A DNA stretch of 64,000 nucleotides from positions 186,001 to 250,000 of the forward strand of contig JAUIJE010000005.1 of the NCBI GenBank assembly GCA_030431455.1, written 5' to 3'. This document shows, piece by piece, positions 1 to 9,225 of this stretch; position 1 is the stretch's first letter; each line of letters begins with the position of its first letter. Source of the stretch: a bacterium. GTDB lineage: Bacteria; Myxococcota; UBA727; JAUIJE01. The notes beneath the pieces were generated by a model, which was given only the letters and a program-made list of their open reading frames with translations, searched no databases and had not been told where the DNA came from. The position numbers and the translations under genes were made by a program.

Positions 1-90
1 AGGAACGTTGTGCCCACCGGCGCGCCCACCAACAACGGTTCGGGCACGCCCTGCCCGGCACCGTGTGTCGCTGAGCTGACGTCGGGCGGG

Positions 91-1161
91 CTAGGCCGCG
101 AGCGAGAGGCCGCGCAGGGTGTCGCGGGTGCGATCGAAAAGCCCCCGCAACGTCTCGAGAGAGCTTTGGTGTTCGCCGCGCGAGATCGCGTGGACCTCGT
201 CGAGCAACGCTTGGTTGATGGGGGCGTCGAGGCCGTGGCGCACCGCCCGGCGCACGATCTCGCCGTTGAGGAAATCCACGGACGGGGGCCGCCCGCGCTC
301 GATGGCGGCGAGCATCGAGCTGCGCAGCCGGCGGTACTTGGCCCCCACCGCGAGCAGCACGGTGTGTTTGGCCACCAGCGAGGGCGAGCCCGCGAGCAGC
401 CGCTCGTCGGCGTCGAGGGCGAACCACTCGAGGTCGAGGGTGCCGGACACCTTCTCCAGGCGCACGCCCTCGGCGAGCGCGACCTGGGTCACCTCGGTCA
501 TGGTCTCGAGGCACAACCGGCGCACGAACCGGTGGCGCATCAGGGCGCCGAGGCGGTTGCCGCCAATGGTGCCAAGCGAACTGATCGCGCAGTTGATCGC
601 GAGCTTGCTCCAGCGGGCCCCGCGCAGGTTGTCGGTGACCTCGGCCTCGGCGCTGTCGCCGAGCACCGCCGCCACCTTGCGCACGGTGTCGTCGATCTCG
701 CCCGAGAGCCGCCCGATGGTGTAGCCGCCGTGCGAGGTCTTCTCGACCTGGCCCGGTCCCCACATCGACGCGCCAAAGGACACGATGCCGCCGACCACGC
801 GCTCCGCCCCGATGGCTTCGGCGAGCAGCTCCTCGGCCAGCCCGTTCTGGAAACACACCAGCGGCGCGTCATCTGTGCACAGCGGCAACACCTGCCGCGC
901 GGCCTCGACGAGGAAGTTCGGTGGGGTGGCCAGGAGCACCAACGAAAACGGCCCATCCCCGGCCTCGGGGGCGTCCTTGACCGGGATCGGGTGGGCCACG
1001 GTCTGGCCGTCGGCCTTGACCTCGAGCCCCCGCGCGCGGATGGCTTCGGTGATCGCGGTCCGCCCGGTGTAGCCCGTGACTTGGTGTCCAGCCGCGACCA
1101 GCCCCGAGGCGCACACGCCGCCCACGCCTCCCATGCCCACGACCGCGATGCGGTGTTCCAT
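91..1161 (-). CDS. panE: 2-dehydropantoate 2-reductase family protein (ApbA/PanE)
   Basis: Predicted NADPH-dependent reductase of 356 aa. In the family the reaction is ketopantoate to pantoate, for pantothenate and coenzyme A synthesis in the cytosol. The N-terminus MEHRIAVVGMGGVGG is a Rossmann dinucleotide-binding loop. The family signatures FQNGL (about residue 110) and the helical C-terminal half with KLAINCAISSLGTI (about 190) are present. I chose the ATG at 1161 because the Rossmann fold begins right after it and GGGAGGCGGAG lies just upstream; the open frame extends upstream to 1260 but that part is Arg-rich and unlike the family. It is the third gene of a minus-strand set after glpA and glpB (43-bp gap). 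Family members also act on other 2-keto acids, and a glp neighbourhood is not informative about pantothenate, so the exact substrate is uncertain. Confidence 0.85.
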   Translation of the reverse strand: MEHRIAVVGMGGVGGVCASGLVAAGHQVTGYTGRTAITEAIRARGLEVKADGQTVAHPIPVKDAPEAGDGPFSLVLLATPPNFLVEAARQVLPLCTDDAPLVCFQNGLAEELLAEAIGAERVVGGIVSFGASMWGPGQVEKTSHGGYTIGRLSGEIDDTVRKVAAVLGDSAEAEVTDNLRGARWSKLAINCAISSLGTIGGNRLGALMRHRFVRRLCLETMTEVTQVALAEGVRLEKVSGTLDLEWFALDADERLLAGSPSLVAKHTVLLAVGAKYRRLRSSMLAAIERGRPPSVDFLNGEIVRRAVRHGLDAPINQALLDEVHAISRGEHQSSLETLRGLFDRTRDTLRGLSLAA

Positions 1162-1204
1162 CTGGCGCTCCGCCTCCCGGCGGCCCACGCCGCCTCTGGC
1201 CCGC

Positions 1205-2557
1205 TCAGGCTGCCGCGTCTTCCGCCGCGTCGAGCACCTCGAGGGCAAACCCGGCGGCAAGATACCCCGTCAGGGCACAAACGCCGAGACCCGATGCGTC
1301 GCGGGCCGGGTCATAGCCCTCGAGCACGGACCCGGCGGCAAAGAGGTTGTGCGCGACCTTGGCCCCCCGGACCCCCACCGGCCGGAGCTGGGCGTCGTAG
1401 CCGATGCCGGCGCGAAAGATCTCGTGCTCGCTGTCCACCACCGGGCCGGTGAACTCGCCGATGAACCGATCGCCCACCACCTGCCCCTCCGCCAACAGCG
1501 GCAGGCCGAACACGGTCTCGCGCCCGACCTGGTCGCGCGACAGGCCCCCGCCCAGAAACCGGCCGGTGGCGAGCACCACGACCTGGGGCCGGACGGTCAG
1601 GCCCGGGGCCTCGGCGTGCACGCGGGTCACGCGCCCGTCCTCGACCTCGGCGGACGAGACTTGGGCCCGCACCAGCTCGGCCCCGCAGGCCTTTGCCCCG
1701 CGGTGCAGCGCGTCGACGAGCAACTGCCCGGGCGCCGACGGCGGCAAGGCCATCAACGCCCGGCACGGCACCCCCGTGCGCTCCTCGAGGCGGTCGGCGA
1801 GGTCGGGGCCAAACACCGCCGGGAACAGCGCGAGCTCGACGTCGCCGTGCCCCGCGAGCGCGGTCTCGACCTCGCTCACGAACCGTTCTTGGGCGCTCTC
1901 GTCGGCGTCCAAGGCCCGGGCCATGTGCGCGGGGTGGCCCAACGCCGGGCCCCGGAACACCCGGGCCACCGGCACGGTGACGTACGACAGCTCGCGCGCC
2001 GACAGTGCAGTGACATGGCGGAGCATGGCCGCGATCTGCCCCGCGTTCACCCCGCCGCAGTCGCGCAGGTCCATCACCGCACAGCGTTGCTGGTCGCCGA
2101 CGTACGCCATGTGCCGCAGGGCCGCGAAGGTGCGCTTGGCGGTGCCGAGCTGGGTCAAGGCCACGAGGTTCTCGTTGAGGGACAGCGACCGGTGCCAAGA
2201 CAGTCCCGGGGTGGCGTCGAAAAAGAACCGGATCGCGTCGTCCATCTGCGCCCGCGCCCCCGCGGACAATTGGGCATAGGGATGGCGCAGCCGTTTGGTG
2301 GCGACGTCGAGCATGCCCGCCCGGGCCGAGGACGGGGACAAGGGATCGCTGGAGTTGCCGGGCACGTCGTCGCGCAGGTCATCGCCGACGTCGAACGCCC
2401 CGGACGACAGCCGGGTGGCCCCCGTGCCGTTGTGCAACACCAGCACCTCGTGGCCGGCGAGGGCCAGCCGGCGGGCGGCGACACAGCCCGCGGCCCCGGC
2501 CCCGATCACCAGGGCGTCGACGTCGCGCTCTTGTCGACGAGCGGGGCCCGCGTTCAT
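1205..2557 (-). CDS. glpB: Anaerobic glycerol-3-phosphate dehydrogenase subunit B
   Basis: Flavoprotein subunit of the GlpABC glycerol-3-phosphate dehydrogenase, 450 aa (the E. coli protein is a little over 400). The N-terminal FAD/NAD-binding loop reads VIGAGAAGCVAARRLALAG at about residues 16-34, and ATGRFLGGGL near residue 330 matches the second dinucleotide-contact region typical of GlpB. The start ATG at 2557 overlaps the glpA stop codon (ATGA), so translation is probably coupled. In the known complex GlpA oxidises glycerol-3-phosphate to dihydroxyacetone phosphate, and GlpB is a partner flavoprotein that passes electrons on with the Fe-S subunit GlpC to menaquinone. No glpC follows: the next gene is panE. 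Confidence 0.85.
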   Translation of the reverse strand: MNAGPARRQERDVDALVIGAGAAGCVAARRLALAGHEVLVLHNGTGATRLSSGAFDVGDDLRDDVPGNSSDPLSPSSARAGMLDVATKRLRHPYAQLSAGARAQMDDAIRFFFDATPGLSWHRSLSLNENLVALTQLGTAKRTFAALRHMAYVGDQQRCAVMDLRDCGGVNAGQIAAMLRHVTALSARELSYVTVPVARVFRGPALGHPAHMARALDADESAQERFVSEVETALAGHGDVELALFPAVFGPDLADRLEERTGVPCRALMALPPSAPGQLLVDALHRGAKACGAELVRAQVSSAEVEDGRVTRVHAEAPGLTVRPQVVVLATGRFLGGGLSRDQVGRETVFGLPLLAEGQVVGDRFIGEFTGPVVDSEHEIFRAGIGYDAQLRPVGVRGAKVAHNLFAAGSVLEGYDPARDASGLGVCALTGYLAAGFALEVLDAAEDAAA

Positions 2558-4362
2558 CGCGGCTCCGGCATCAGCGACGGGACCTGCACCCGGTCCTGCG
2601 GCGGCTTGGGTCCCGCGGTGAGCGACTCGGGGTCTTTGTGCTCGCCGTCCCCGTCGGGGGCGTCCGCGGCCGGGCTCTTGGCGCTGGTCAGGGCATAGCG
2701 GCCGCTCATCAGCTCGGCGGCCTTGAAGTAGCCGCGCAGGTTGCCGGTCAGAAAGTGCATCGCCTGGTTGAGCTCCTCGGTGGCGAGGTTGGCGCCCTCG
2801 AGCACCGGGCGTTTGCCCACGAAGCGGGCGCACATCGCGTCGCGCAACTCGAGCAGTTGCTCCACGGGTTCGAGCTGGGCTTCGGCGGCGAGCTCCTGGG
2901 CCGCGCGGTGCAGACACCTTGTGCCCCCGCACGCGCCCATGCTCACCCGGGTGCGGCGCCGGACGTCGACCAACCGGCGTACGTGCTCTTTTTGACACGT
3001 ATAGCGGACCTCGGCCTCGGTCACCGGCTCGCACAGGCACACGTGGGTGCCGCAGCGGGGATCGGCTTCGACCTGTTGCAGGATGTCTTTGGCGGTGCAG
3101 CCGTGGCGATAGGCCATGCGCGCCACCGACAGGCGCGGCACCGACAAGTCGTCGGCGTACTGGGCGACGTCGAACGCCTCCTCGGCCCCGGGCAGCGGCT
3201 CGGTGTGGGTGCGGCAGGGCTGGGTGTTGCCGAGCCGCTGGGCGATGATGTCGGTGACCTCTTCGGACAGCTGGCGGTAGGCGGCGAGCTTGCCCCCCGC
3301 GACGGAGATGAGCCCGTCCGCGCCCTGGTTTTTGTGGTCGTAAAACTCGTGCTCGCGGCTGAGCAAGTCTTCGTTGCGCGACCACGCCCACACCGTGGGG
3401 CGGATGCCGACGTAGGTGCGCGACATCCGGTAGTCATCGATCGACGGGAACACCCGGCGCGCGGCCTGGAGCAGGTACTTGACCTCGTCCTCGGTGGCCT
3501 TGGGGTTGTCGAGGTCACCGTAGTAGTCGTCGTCGGTGGTGCCAATGATGGTGCCGTTTTCGTGGGGCATCATGAACATCTGGCGGCCGTCGACCCCGAT
3601 CATGACCACGCCGTAGTTGCTGATGCGGTGGCTGTACACAATGTGTATGCCTTTTCCCGGCCGCAACCGGTAGTGCACCCCGGCGAGGGCGGCGATGCGC
3701 GGGCCCCACGCCCCGGTGGCGTTGATCACCAGGGGGGCGTGATGGGTCTCTTCGCGGCCGGTGAGCCGGTCGGTGAAGCGCACCCCCACGATGCGGTCGC
3801 CGTCCCGGATGAACGCCTCGACATCGCAGTAGGTGCGCACCGCTCCGCCGTGGCCGACCGCGTCGAGGGCGTTGGACACGGTGAGGCGGAAGGGGTCGAT
3901 GCCCCACTCGTCCATGGTCACCGCCCCGATGACCTTCTCGCTGACCCCGGGCTCGAGGTCGAGCACGTCCTTTTTCGAGAGGCGGGTGTGGGGCTTGCCA
4001 CGTTTGAGCGGTTGGTAGACGTCGTAGGACTCGAAAAAGATCTCCGCGCCCTCGAGGAGCAACGCCCCCCAAGCATCGTCCTCGAGCACAGGGAACAAGA
4101 ACGGGATCCGGAACAACAGATGCGGCGCGATGCGCTGGATGTAGCCCGAGTCGGTGCAACTGAGCTTGGTGGTCTTCACGTCGTAGCGCAGGTAGCGAAT
4201 GCCCCCGTGGATCATCCCGGTGTTGGCGCCTGACGCGCCCTTGGCGAAGTCGTGCTTTTCGATCAGCAACGGGCGCAGACCGCGCAGCGCACAATCGCGC
4301 GCGATGCCGGTCCCGTTGACCCCGCCGCCGATGATGATCACGTCGTGTTCGCGCTGTGCCAC
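2554..4362 (-). CDS. glpA: Anaerobic glycerol-3-phosphate dehydrogenase subunit A
   Basis: Catalytic FAD subunit, 602 aa. It oxidises sn-glycerol-3-phosphate to dihydroxyacetone phosphate. The FAD loop VIIIGGGVNGTG is at residues 8-19 and a DAO-fold substrate domain follows. A C-terminal BFD-like [2Fe-2S] domain has Cys442-x-Cys444 and Cys478-x4-Cys483 (ACGGTRC). This Fe-S domain separates GlpA from aerobic GlpD. The start is a GTG at 4362 with GGAGG nine bases upstream. About 60 extra residues follow the Fe-S domain compared with E. coli GlpA; they are charged and of unknown use. First gene of the glpA-glpB-panE set, with a 4-base overlap to glpB. Confidence 0.92.
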   Translation of the reverse strand: MAQREHDVIIIGGGVNGTGIARDCALRGLRPLLIEKHDFAKGASGANTGMIHGGIRYLRYDVKTTKLSCTDSGYIQRIAPHLLFRIPFLFPVLEDDAWGALLLEGAEIFFESYDVYQPLKRGKPHTRLSKKDVLDLEPGVSEKVIGAVTMDEWGIDPFRLTVSNALDAVGHGGAVRTYCDVEAFIRDGDRIVGVRFTDRLTGREETHHAPLVINATGAWGPRIAALAGVHYRLRPGKGIHIVYSHRISNYGVVMIGVDGRQMFMMPHENGTIIGTTDDDYYGDLDNPKATEDEVKYLLQAARRVFPSIDDYRMSRTYVGIRPTVWAWSRNEDLLSREHEFYDHKNQGADGLISVAGGKLAAYRQLSEEVTDIIAQRLGNTQPCRTHTEPLPGAEEAFDVAQYADDLSVPRLSVARMAYRHGCTAKDILQQVEADPRCGTHVCLCEPVTEAEVRYTCQKEHVRRLVDVRRRTRVSMGACGGTRCLHRAAQELAAEAQLEPVEQLLELRDAMCARFVGKRPVLEGANLATEELNQAMHFLTGNLRGYFKAAELMSGRYALTSAKSPAADAPDGDGEHKDPESLTAGPKPPQDRVQVPSLMPEPR

Positions 4363-4446
4363 GTCTTGTCCCCTCCGCGCAGCCTAGCAACTCCGCGCCG
4401 GGGCGAAGAGAAAACCCGGTTGTTCAAAGCCTGGACATGGTCGAGG

Positions 4447-5598
4447 ATGCGCGTCGTGCGCCCTTGGGTGGTTCTCCTGCTGCTGGCCGCGAGCCCGGCT
4501 TTGGCCGCGCCGTTCGACGAGTGCCTGAGCGCCGACGAGAGTTTCGACTACGAGCGCGCGCTCACCGCGTGCCAAGCCGCGGTCGACGCTGCGCAGGAGC
4601 GCCCCGACGAGCGCGCCCAAGCACTCGCCGTGCTCGCCGCGGCGCAGGCCCACCTGGGCAAAAAGCGCGACGCCCAACGCACCTACCGCGCGCTGCTCAC
4701 CCTCGATCCGGCGTTTGTGCCCTCGGACATGCGCGGCCCCAAGGTGCGCAAGTGGTTCAAACAAGCCCGCCGCCGTTGGCGCCGAAAAGCCCGCCTGCGC
4801 ATCGAGCATGATTTGCCCGACCTCGGCCCGCCCATGGTCGTGCGCTACCGCATCGTCGACAAGCTCGACCGCATCGCCCGCGCCGACGTGGTGCTCACCC
4901 CGGCGGCGGGCGAGCCGGTCACGGTGGCCCTGCGCGAGGGGGACAAAGATGGTCGCCGGCGGGTGTTCGAGGCCGCCCTGCCCGCGCTCCCCGAGGGCGA
5001 CTGGACCTACGCGCTCGCGTTGTATGCGGCCACCGAGCGCGCCATCGAGCACAAGCAGGACGCGGGCACCCTGTCGATCACCGCGACCCGCGCGGCCGAG
5101 GCCAAAAAAGCCGAGCGCGCGGCGCGCGACGCCGACCGCGATCCGTCGCCGCTCGACCCTGTGCTCGAGGAGCGTTGGCCCTCGCCGGTCAACGCGGGGC
5201 TCGCCGCCGGGCTCGGCGGCGGGGTGGCCCTGGGGCTCACCGCCCTCGGGTTCGTGTCGCTGTTCGCGGGGGTGGGCCCGACAGTGGCGGTGGTGATGTT
5301 CGCCCTTGCCCCCATCGCCGGCGCGGCCGCCGCCACCGCGTTTGTGCGGCCCTTGCTCGGCCCCCTCGTGGTCGCGGTGGTCGGGGGCGGGACCGCCGCG
5401 GCCGCCATCGGCCTGTCCCTCATCGGCTCGACGGTGTTTTTCTCGCCCACCTTCGACAAGGACACCCGCGGCGCCGCCCGCTGGTTGGCCAACGGCGCTT
5501 ACGTGGTCGGGCTGGTGGCGATTCCGGTCGCCACCGGGCTCGTGGCCCTCGCGGTCGCCGCCCCCGGGGACGAGGACGACGACGACGACGACGAGTGA
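4447..5598 (+). CDS. Exported protein with hydrophobic C-terminal segments, function unknown
   Basis: Protein of 383 aa. Residues 1-21 (MRVVRPWVVLLLLAASPALA) are a clear Sec signal peptide, which fixes the start at the ATG at 4447. The next 90 residues look like one or two TPR-type helical pairs (Ala-rich; DYERALTACQAAVDAA). A basic stretch near residue 110 (WFKQARRRWRRKARLR) leads into a beta-rich middle. From about 245 onward there are three or four long Gly/Ala/Val membrane segments, and the protein ends in a run of eleven mostly Asp residues. The same plan (exported N-domain, C-terminal hydrophobic segments) recurs in the proteins at 22669 and 55448, though I see no clear sequence identity. 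Convergent with aspS, only 5 bp apart. Function not recognised. Confidence 0.75.
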   Translation: MRVVRPWVVLLLLAASPALAAPFDECLSADESFDYERALTACQAAVDAAQERPDERAQALAVLAAAQAHLGKKRDAQRTYRALLTLDPAFVPSDMRGPKVRKWFKQARRRWRRKARLRIEHDLPDLGPPMVVRYRIVDKLDRIARADVVLTPAAGEPVTVALREGDKDGRRRVFEAALPALPEGDWTYALALYAATERAIEHKQDAGTLSITATRAAEAKKAERAARDADRDPSPLDPVLEERWPSPVNAGLAAGLGGGVALGLTALGFVSLFAGVGPTVAVVMFALAPIAGAAAATAFVRPLLGPLVVAVVGGGTAAAAIGLSLIGSTVFFSPTFDKDTRGAARWLANGAYVVGLVAIPVATGLVALAVAAPGDEDDDDDDE

Positions 5599-5603
5599 GC
5601 GGC

Positions 5604-7475
5604 CTACGCCGCCTCGCCCTTGTCTTTGGGGGCGGCCTTTTTGGTGTCCTCTTTGGCCGTGCTCATCACGTGCAGCTCTTTGAGCTGGTCGGGCGCGACC
5701 GGGGTCGGACACCCGGTGAGCAGGTCGGTGCCGTTCTGGGTCTTGGGGAACGCGAGCACGTCGCGCAGCGACGTTCCGCCACACAGCAACATGTTGAGCC
5801 GGTCAAAGCCGAACGCGATGCCCGCGTGCGGGGGGCAGCCGTACTTGAGCACCTCGAGGAGAAAGCCGAACTTCGCCTGCTTTTCGGTCTCGCTGATGCC
5901 CAGCCCGTCGAACACCTTGGCCTGCACCGCTTGGTCATGGATCCGGACCGAGCCGCCGCCGACCTCGACCCCGTTGAGCACAAAGTCGTAGGCCCGGGCC
6001 CGGCAGTTGCCCTGGTCGGAGGTGAGCTTGTCCTCGTGGCCCATCTGCGGCGAGGTGAACGGGTGGTGGGCCGCGTGGTACACGTCCTCGTCCTCGTCGT
6101 ACTCGAACAGCGGGAAGTCTGTGATCCACAGCGGCGCCCACTTCTTGTCCGCGGGCAGCGCATCGATGATGCCGAACCGCTCCGCGAGGTGCAGCCGCAG
6201 ACCGTTCATCACGGTGTGCACGAGCTTGGGTTTGCCGAACTGCAGCAACAGGATGTCGCCGGTCTCGACCTTGCACGCCTCGTTGATCGCGGTGCGCAAG
6301 GTGTCGCTGATCTGTTTGGCAAAGGGCGACTGGGTCCAGGCCCCGTCGTCCCCGATGCGCGCGCGGCCGAGGCCCCGGCCGCCGAGCTGCTTGACGATGC
6401 CCGACTCGAGGGACTCGAGGTCTTTGCGCGACAAGGTCTCGGCGTGCTTTTTCTCGATGACCATGGCTTTGATCATCGCGCCCTCGTCCTCGAGGATCTT
6501 CTCGAACAGGGGCACGCCGCCACCGTTCTCTTTGCGGCCCAGCGCCGTCAGGTCGGTGTGCTCCATGCCGAAGCGCACGTCGGGCTTGTCCGAGCCAAAA
6601 CGGGCCATCGCCTCGTCGTAGGTCATCTTCGGGAACGGCGACGGCAACGCAATGCCCTTCGCGTCTTGGAAGATGCGCACCATCAACCCCTCGGTGATGG
6701 CCTGGACCGTCTCCTCGGTGGCGAAGCTCATCTCGACGTCGATCTGGGTGAACTCCGGCTGCCGGTCACCCCGCAGATCCTCGTCGCGGAAACACTTCAC
6801 GATTTGGAAATAGCGGTCGAAGCCCGCCATCATGAACATCTGCTTGAATAGCTGCGGGCTCTCGGCCAACGCGTAAAAGCTCCCCGGGTTGAGCCGGCTC
6901 GGCACCAAGAAGTTGCGCGCGCCCCCCGGGGTGTACTTCACCATCATCGGGGTCTCGATCTCGAGAAAGCCGTTCTCGTCGAAGTAGCGACGGGTGGCCT
7001 GGGCCACCTTGTGGCGCATGATGAGGTTCTGCTGCAGGGGGCGACGGCGCAGGTCGAGCACGCGGTACCGCAGACGCTTCTCCTCGGCGGTGTCGATCTC
7101 GTCCTCGATCAAAAACGGCGGGACCTCGGAGCTGTTGAACACCTCAAGCTGCTCGACGTCGACCTCGATGGCCCCGGTCTTGAGCTTGTCGTTGGGGGAG
7201 CCGCCGTTTTTGGTGCGGTCCTCGACCGTCCCCACAATGCCGATGCACCATTCGGAGCGCAGCTCGTGCGCCCGCGAGTGCAATTTCTCGTCGGTCTCGG
7301 GCTTGAACACAATTTGGGTGAGGCCATAGCGGTCGCGAAGGTCGACGAACCGGCGGCCCCCGTGGTCCCGCAGACTGTTGACCCACCCCATCAGCACCAC
7401 GCGGTCGCCGAGCTGGGACATGGTCAGGTCGTTGCAGGTATGGGTCCGCGGATTTTCCTTCAAAAACGACGACAC
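5604..7475 (-). CDS. aspS: Aspartyl-tRNA synthetase
   Basis: Class II aminoacyl-tRNA synthetase of 623 aa that charges tRNA-Asp (possibly also tRNA-Asn if the enzyme is non-discriminating; not decidable here). The N-terminal OB-fold anticodon domain contains GWVNSLRDHGGRRFVDLRDR. Class II motif 2 is FRDEDLRGDRQPEFTQID, the bacterial GAD insertion lies in the middle, and motif 3 is IAFGFDRLNML near residue 570. The start is a GTG at 7475 because AGGAGG sits five bases before it; an upstream TTG at 7502 has no such site. A Lys/Glu-rich tail of about 25 residues follows the catalytic core. Single-gene unit, with its 3' end facing the exported protein at 4447-5598. Confidence 0.96.
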   Translation of the reverse strand: MSSFLKENPRTHTCNDLTMSQLGDRVVLMGWVNSLRDHGGRRFVDLRDRYGLTQIVFKPETDEKLHSRAHELRSEWCIGIVGTVEDRTKNGGSPNDKLKTGAIEVDVEQLEVFNSSEVPPFLIEDEIDTAEEKRLRYRVLDLRRRPLQQNLIMRHKVAQATRRYFDENGFLEIETPMMVKYTPGGARNFLVPSRLNPGSFYALAESPQLFKQMFMMAGFDRYFQIVKCFRDEDLRGDRQPEFTQIDVEMSFATEETVQAITEGLMVRIFQDAKGIALPSPFPKMTYDEAMARFGSDKPDVRFGMEHTDLTALGRKENGGGVPLFEKILEDEGAMIKAMVIEKKHAETLSRKDLESLESGIVKQLGGRGLGRARIGDDGAWTQSPFAKQISDTLRTAINEACKVETGDILLLQFGKPKLVHTVMNGLRLHLAERFGIIDALPADKKWAPLWITDFPLFEYDEDEDVYHAAHHPFTSPQMGHEDKLTSDQGNCRARAYDFVLNGVEVGGGSVRIHDQAVQAKVFDGLGISETEKQAKFGFLLEVLKYGCPPHAGIAFGFDRLNMLLCGGTSLRDVLAFPKTQNGTDLLTGCPTPVAPDQLKELHVMSTAKEDTKKAAPKDKGEAA

Positions 7476-7480
7476 CGCCG

Positions 7481-7486
7481 CCTCCT
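7481..7486 (-). promoter_or_regulatory. Shine-Dalgarno that sets the aspS start
   Basis: On the minus strand this reads AGGAGG, followed by five bases and GTG. It decides for the GTG at 7475 against the TTG nine codons upstream. Confidence 0.75.
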
Positions 7487-7570
7487 TTGTGCGTTCTCGC
7501 AAAAGAGTGTCAGGCGCGGGCCAATGGTCAAGTGAGAACGGCCGAAAGTGTCTGCAAAAAGACGCGGCGC

Positions 7571-8530
7571 TCAGCCCGCGGCGGAGGGCGCGGTTTTCTC
7601 TTGGAGGGTCTCCTCGGCGTTTTGCACGATGGGGTCATCGGGCGCGAGACCTTTGGCCAAGGCGATGTACTCGCGGGCCTCGTCGAGCTTGCCGAGTTCG
7701 AGAAAACAAACGCCCACGTTGCACACCAGCCCCGCGTCGGTGGGGTCCTCCTGGTAGGCCGCCAACGAGAAGGTCAAGGCACGCTCGCGGTCCCCGTTCT
7801 TCATGCAGAGCGTGGCCAACTCCCGCTTGGCCGACAGGTTGTGGGCGTCGGCCTCCAGCACCCGGAGCAACAGGTCGGTGGCCCGGTCGTCGTCGTCGGT
7901 GCGCCGGGCGAGCCGGGCGGCGAGCAGCAGACGCGAGGCATCGATGCCCATGCCGTCGTCGGTCTCCTCCCCGGGCGCGGGCAACAACACCACAAACGCG
8001 TCCAGCGCCGCCTTCACGTCCTCGTCGGTGGCGCCGGGGTCATCGGCGATCTCGGCGAGTTTCTCGACGTGGCGCACGCGGTCCGCGAGGGGCTTGACCT
8101 GCATCAGCGCGAGATTGATCTCGTTGGTGTGCGGGTAGTCGCGGGCGGCGAGGTCGAGCGCGTCCGTGAAGGCGCGCTCGGCGCGCAGGTACCGGGACAA
8201 CCGGCGCGCCACATGCCCGAGCAGCCGGTGGCCGGCCACGAGCGTGCGGTCCTTCTCCAGCGCCTCCTCGAGCAGGTCGTAGATGTCCGCGAGCCGGGTC
8301 GCTTGGTCCTCGGCGGACAGCTTCGCCGCCCGCGCGTTGAACATGTCCATGCGCACGATGGCGAGGTTGAGCGTGGCGATCGCGTTATCCGGGTCACGCT
8401 TTTGCGCCTCGAGGTAGAGGGCCTCGGCGTCCTTGAAGCGCCCGAGCTTCGCCTTCTGCACACCTTCGGCGATGTGCTTGGCCGCTTGCTCGGGGTCGAT
8501 GCCAAACAGGATCTTTTTGAAGAAGTTCAC
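7571..8530 (-). CDS. Tetratricopeptide-repeat protein
   Basis: Soluble helical protein of 319 aa with no signal peptide or membrane segment. At least four TPR-like helix pairs are visible: GRFKDAEALYLEAQKRDPDN (about 30-50), a pair near 85-130, NLSAKRELATLCMKNGDRER (about 232-250), and a classic unit near 280 (LGKLDEAREYIALAKGLAPDD). TPRs mediate protein-protein contacts; the partner is unknown. The start is GTG at 8530 with no strong ribosome site upstream, so the start is the least sure part. It lies 95 bp upstream of aspS on the same strand and could be cotranscribed. Confidence 0.82.
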   Translation of the reverse strand: MNFFKKILFGIDPEQAAKHIAEGVQKAKLGRFKDAEALYLEAQKRDPDNAIATLNLAIVRMDMFNARAAKLSAEDQATRLADIYDLLEEALEKDRTLVAGHRLLGHVARRLSRYLRAERAFTDALDLAARDYPHTNEINLALMQVKPLADRVRHVEKLAEIADDPGATDEDVKAALDAFVVLLPAPGEETDDGMGIDASRLLLAARLARRTDDDDRATDLLLRVLEADAHNLSAKRELATLCMKNGDRERALTFSLAAYQEDPTDAGLVCNVGVCFLELGKLDEAREYIALAKGLAPDDPIVQNAEETLQEKTAPSAAG

Positions 8531-8760
8531 GGGTCAGGAGCATAGCCCGGGTGCCCCCGTCCGGGTCAGGTTTGCGTGCGGCCCCCGGGGAACCCCGCCT
8601 GGGGAAGGCTTGGTCGTCGTCGTCCACGCCGCCCGCTCACGCTTGCCGGCGCGTCGAGGAGCGGGGCCGCGCGGCTCGACAACCAGAGGCCCGCCCGTCG
8701 TCCGCGCCCGACATCGCCCGCCGGCAGAGCGTTGCAACACGAAAAGTGTCGGCCACCGAA

Positions 8761-8825
8761 GCGCGGAGAAAGCGCGGAGGAAGCGCGGAGACAGCGCGGA
8801 GGAAGCGCGGAGGAAGCGCGCAGGC
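8761..8825. repeat. 11-bp tandem repeat, about 5.5 copies
   Basis: The unit GCGCGGAGGAA begins at 8761, 8772, 8783, 8794 and 8805, with a partial sixth copy at 8816. Copies differ at one or two positions near the 3' end (GAA, GGA, GAC). Not part of a gene. Confidence 0.85.
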
Positions 8826-8913
8826 CCACCCACTATCGGGTGGGCAAAATTGCCCCACCCCCGCCGCCGCCCAGGGCAAACCCCTGGCGGACCGCGTTGA
8901 CCGCAGCCAAAAA

Positions 8914-8928
8914 TGAAAAGCGCTTTCA
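8914..8928. promoter_or_regulatory. Near-perfect palindrome, candidate operator
   Basis: TGAAAAGCGCTTTCA is symmetric around GCGC apart from one extra A. It resembles LacI/catabolite-repressor-type operators. It lies about 350 bases before pfa1 and 390 before the TPR gene. No regulator gene is adjacent, so the role is an inference. Confidence 0.4.
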
Positions 8929-9225
8929 TGACATCCGTTCCGGGCGCACCGCAGTTGCGTTTTGGTGGATCCGCGCGAGCCCGGGGCCCATGGGGTGACA
9001 AGGGACCGCCGCCCGGCTCCCCGCGGCGGCGGCGCCAGCGTTTGTTTTCGAAACGGCGGCCATCGTGCCGCCCACGAGCAAAACCGACTGAAAGATCCGG
9101 GTCCCGGGTGACAAATCGACGTGATGTGCGAGGGTGGCCTACACGCTGTTTTGGGGCTGTGTGCGGGCCCCCGAAATGCCGCGCAGCGTCAGGCCAAAAC
9201 GCCTTAGACCCGCGTCACAAAAGTC

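Noticed and set aside
1..90. 3' end of a gene entering from the left edge
   Set aside because: Plus-strand frames close with TGA at 72-74 and 77-79, but 25 codons without a motif are too little to call a gene.
1162..1260. N-terminal extension of the PanE-like protein
   Set aside because: Arg/Pro-rich and unlike the family; the Rossmann fold begins at the ATG at 1161.
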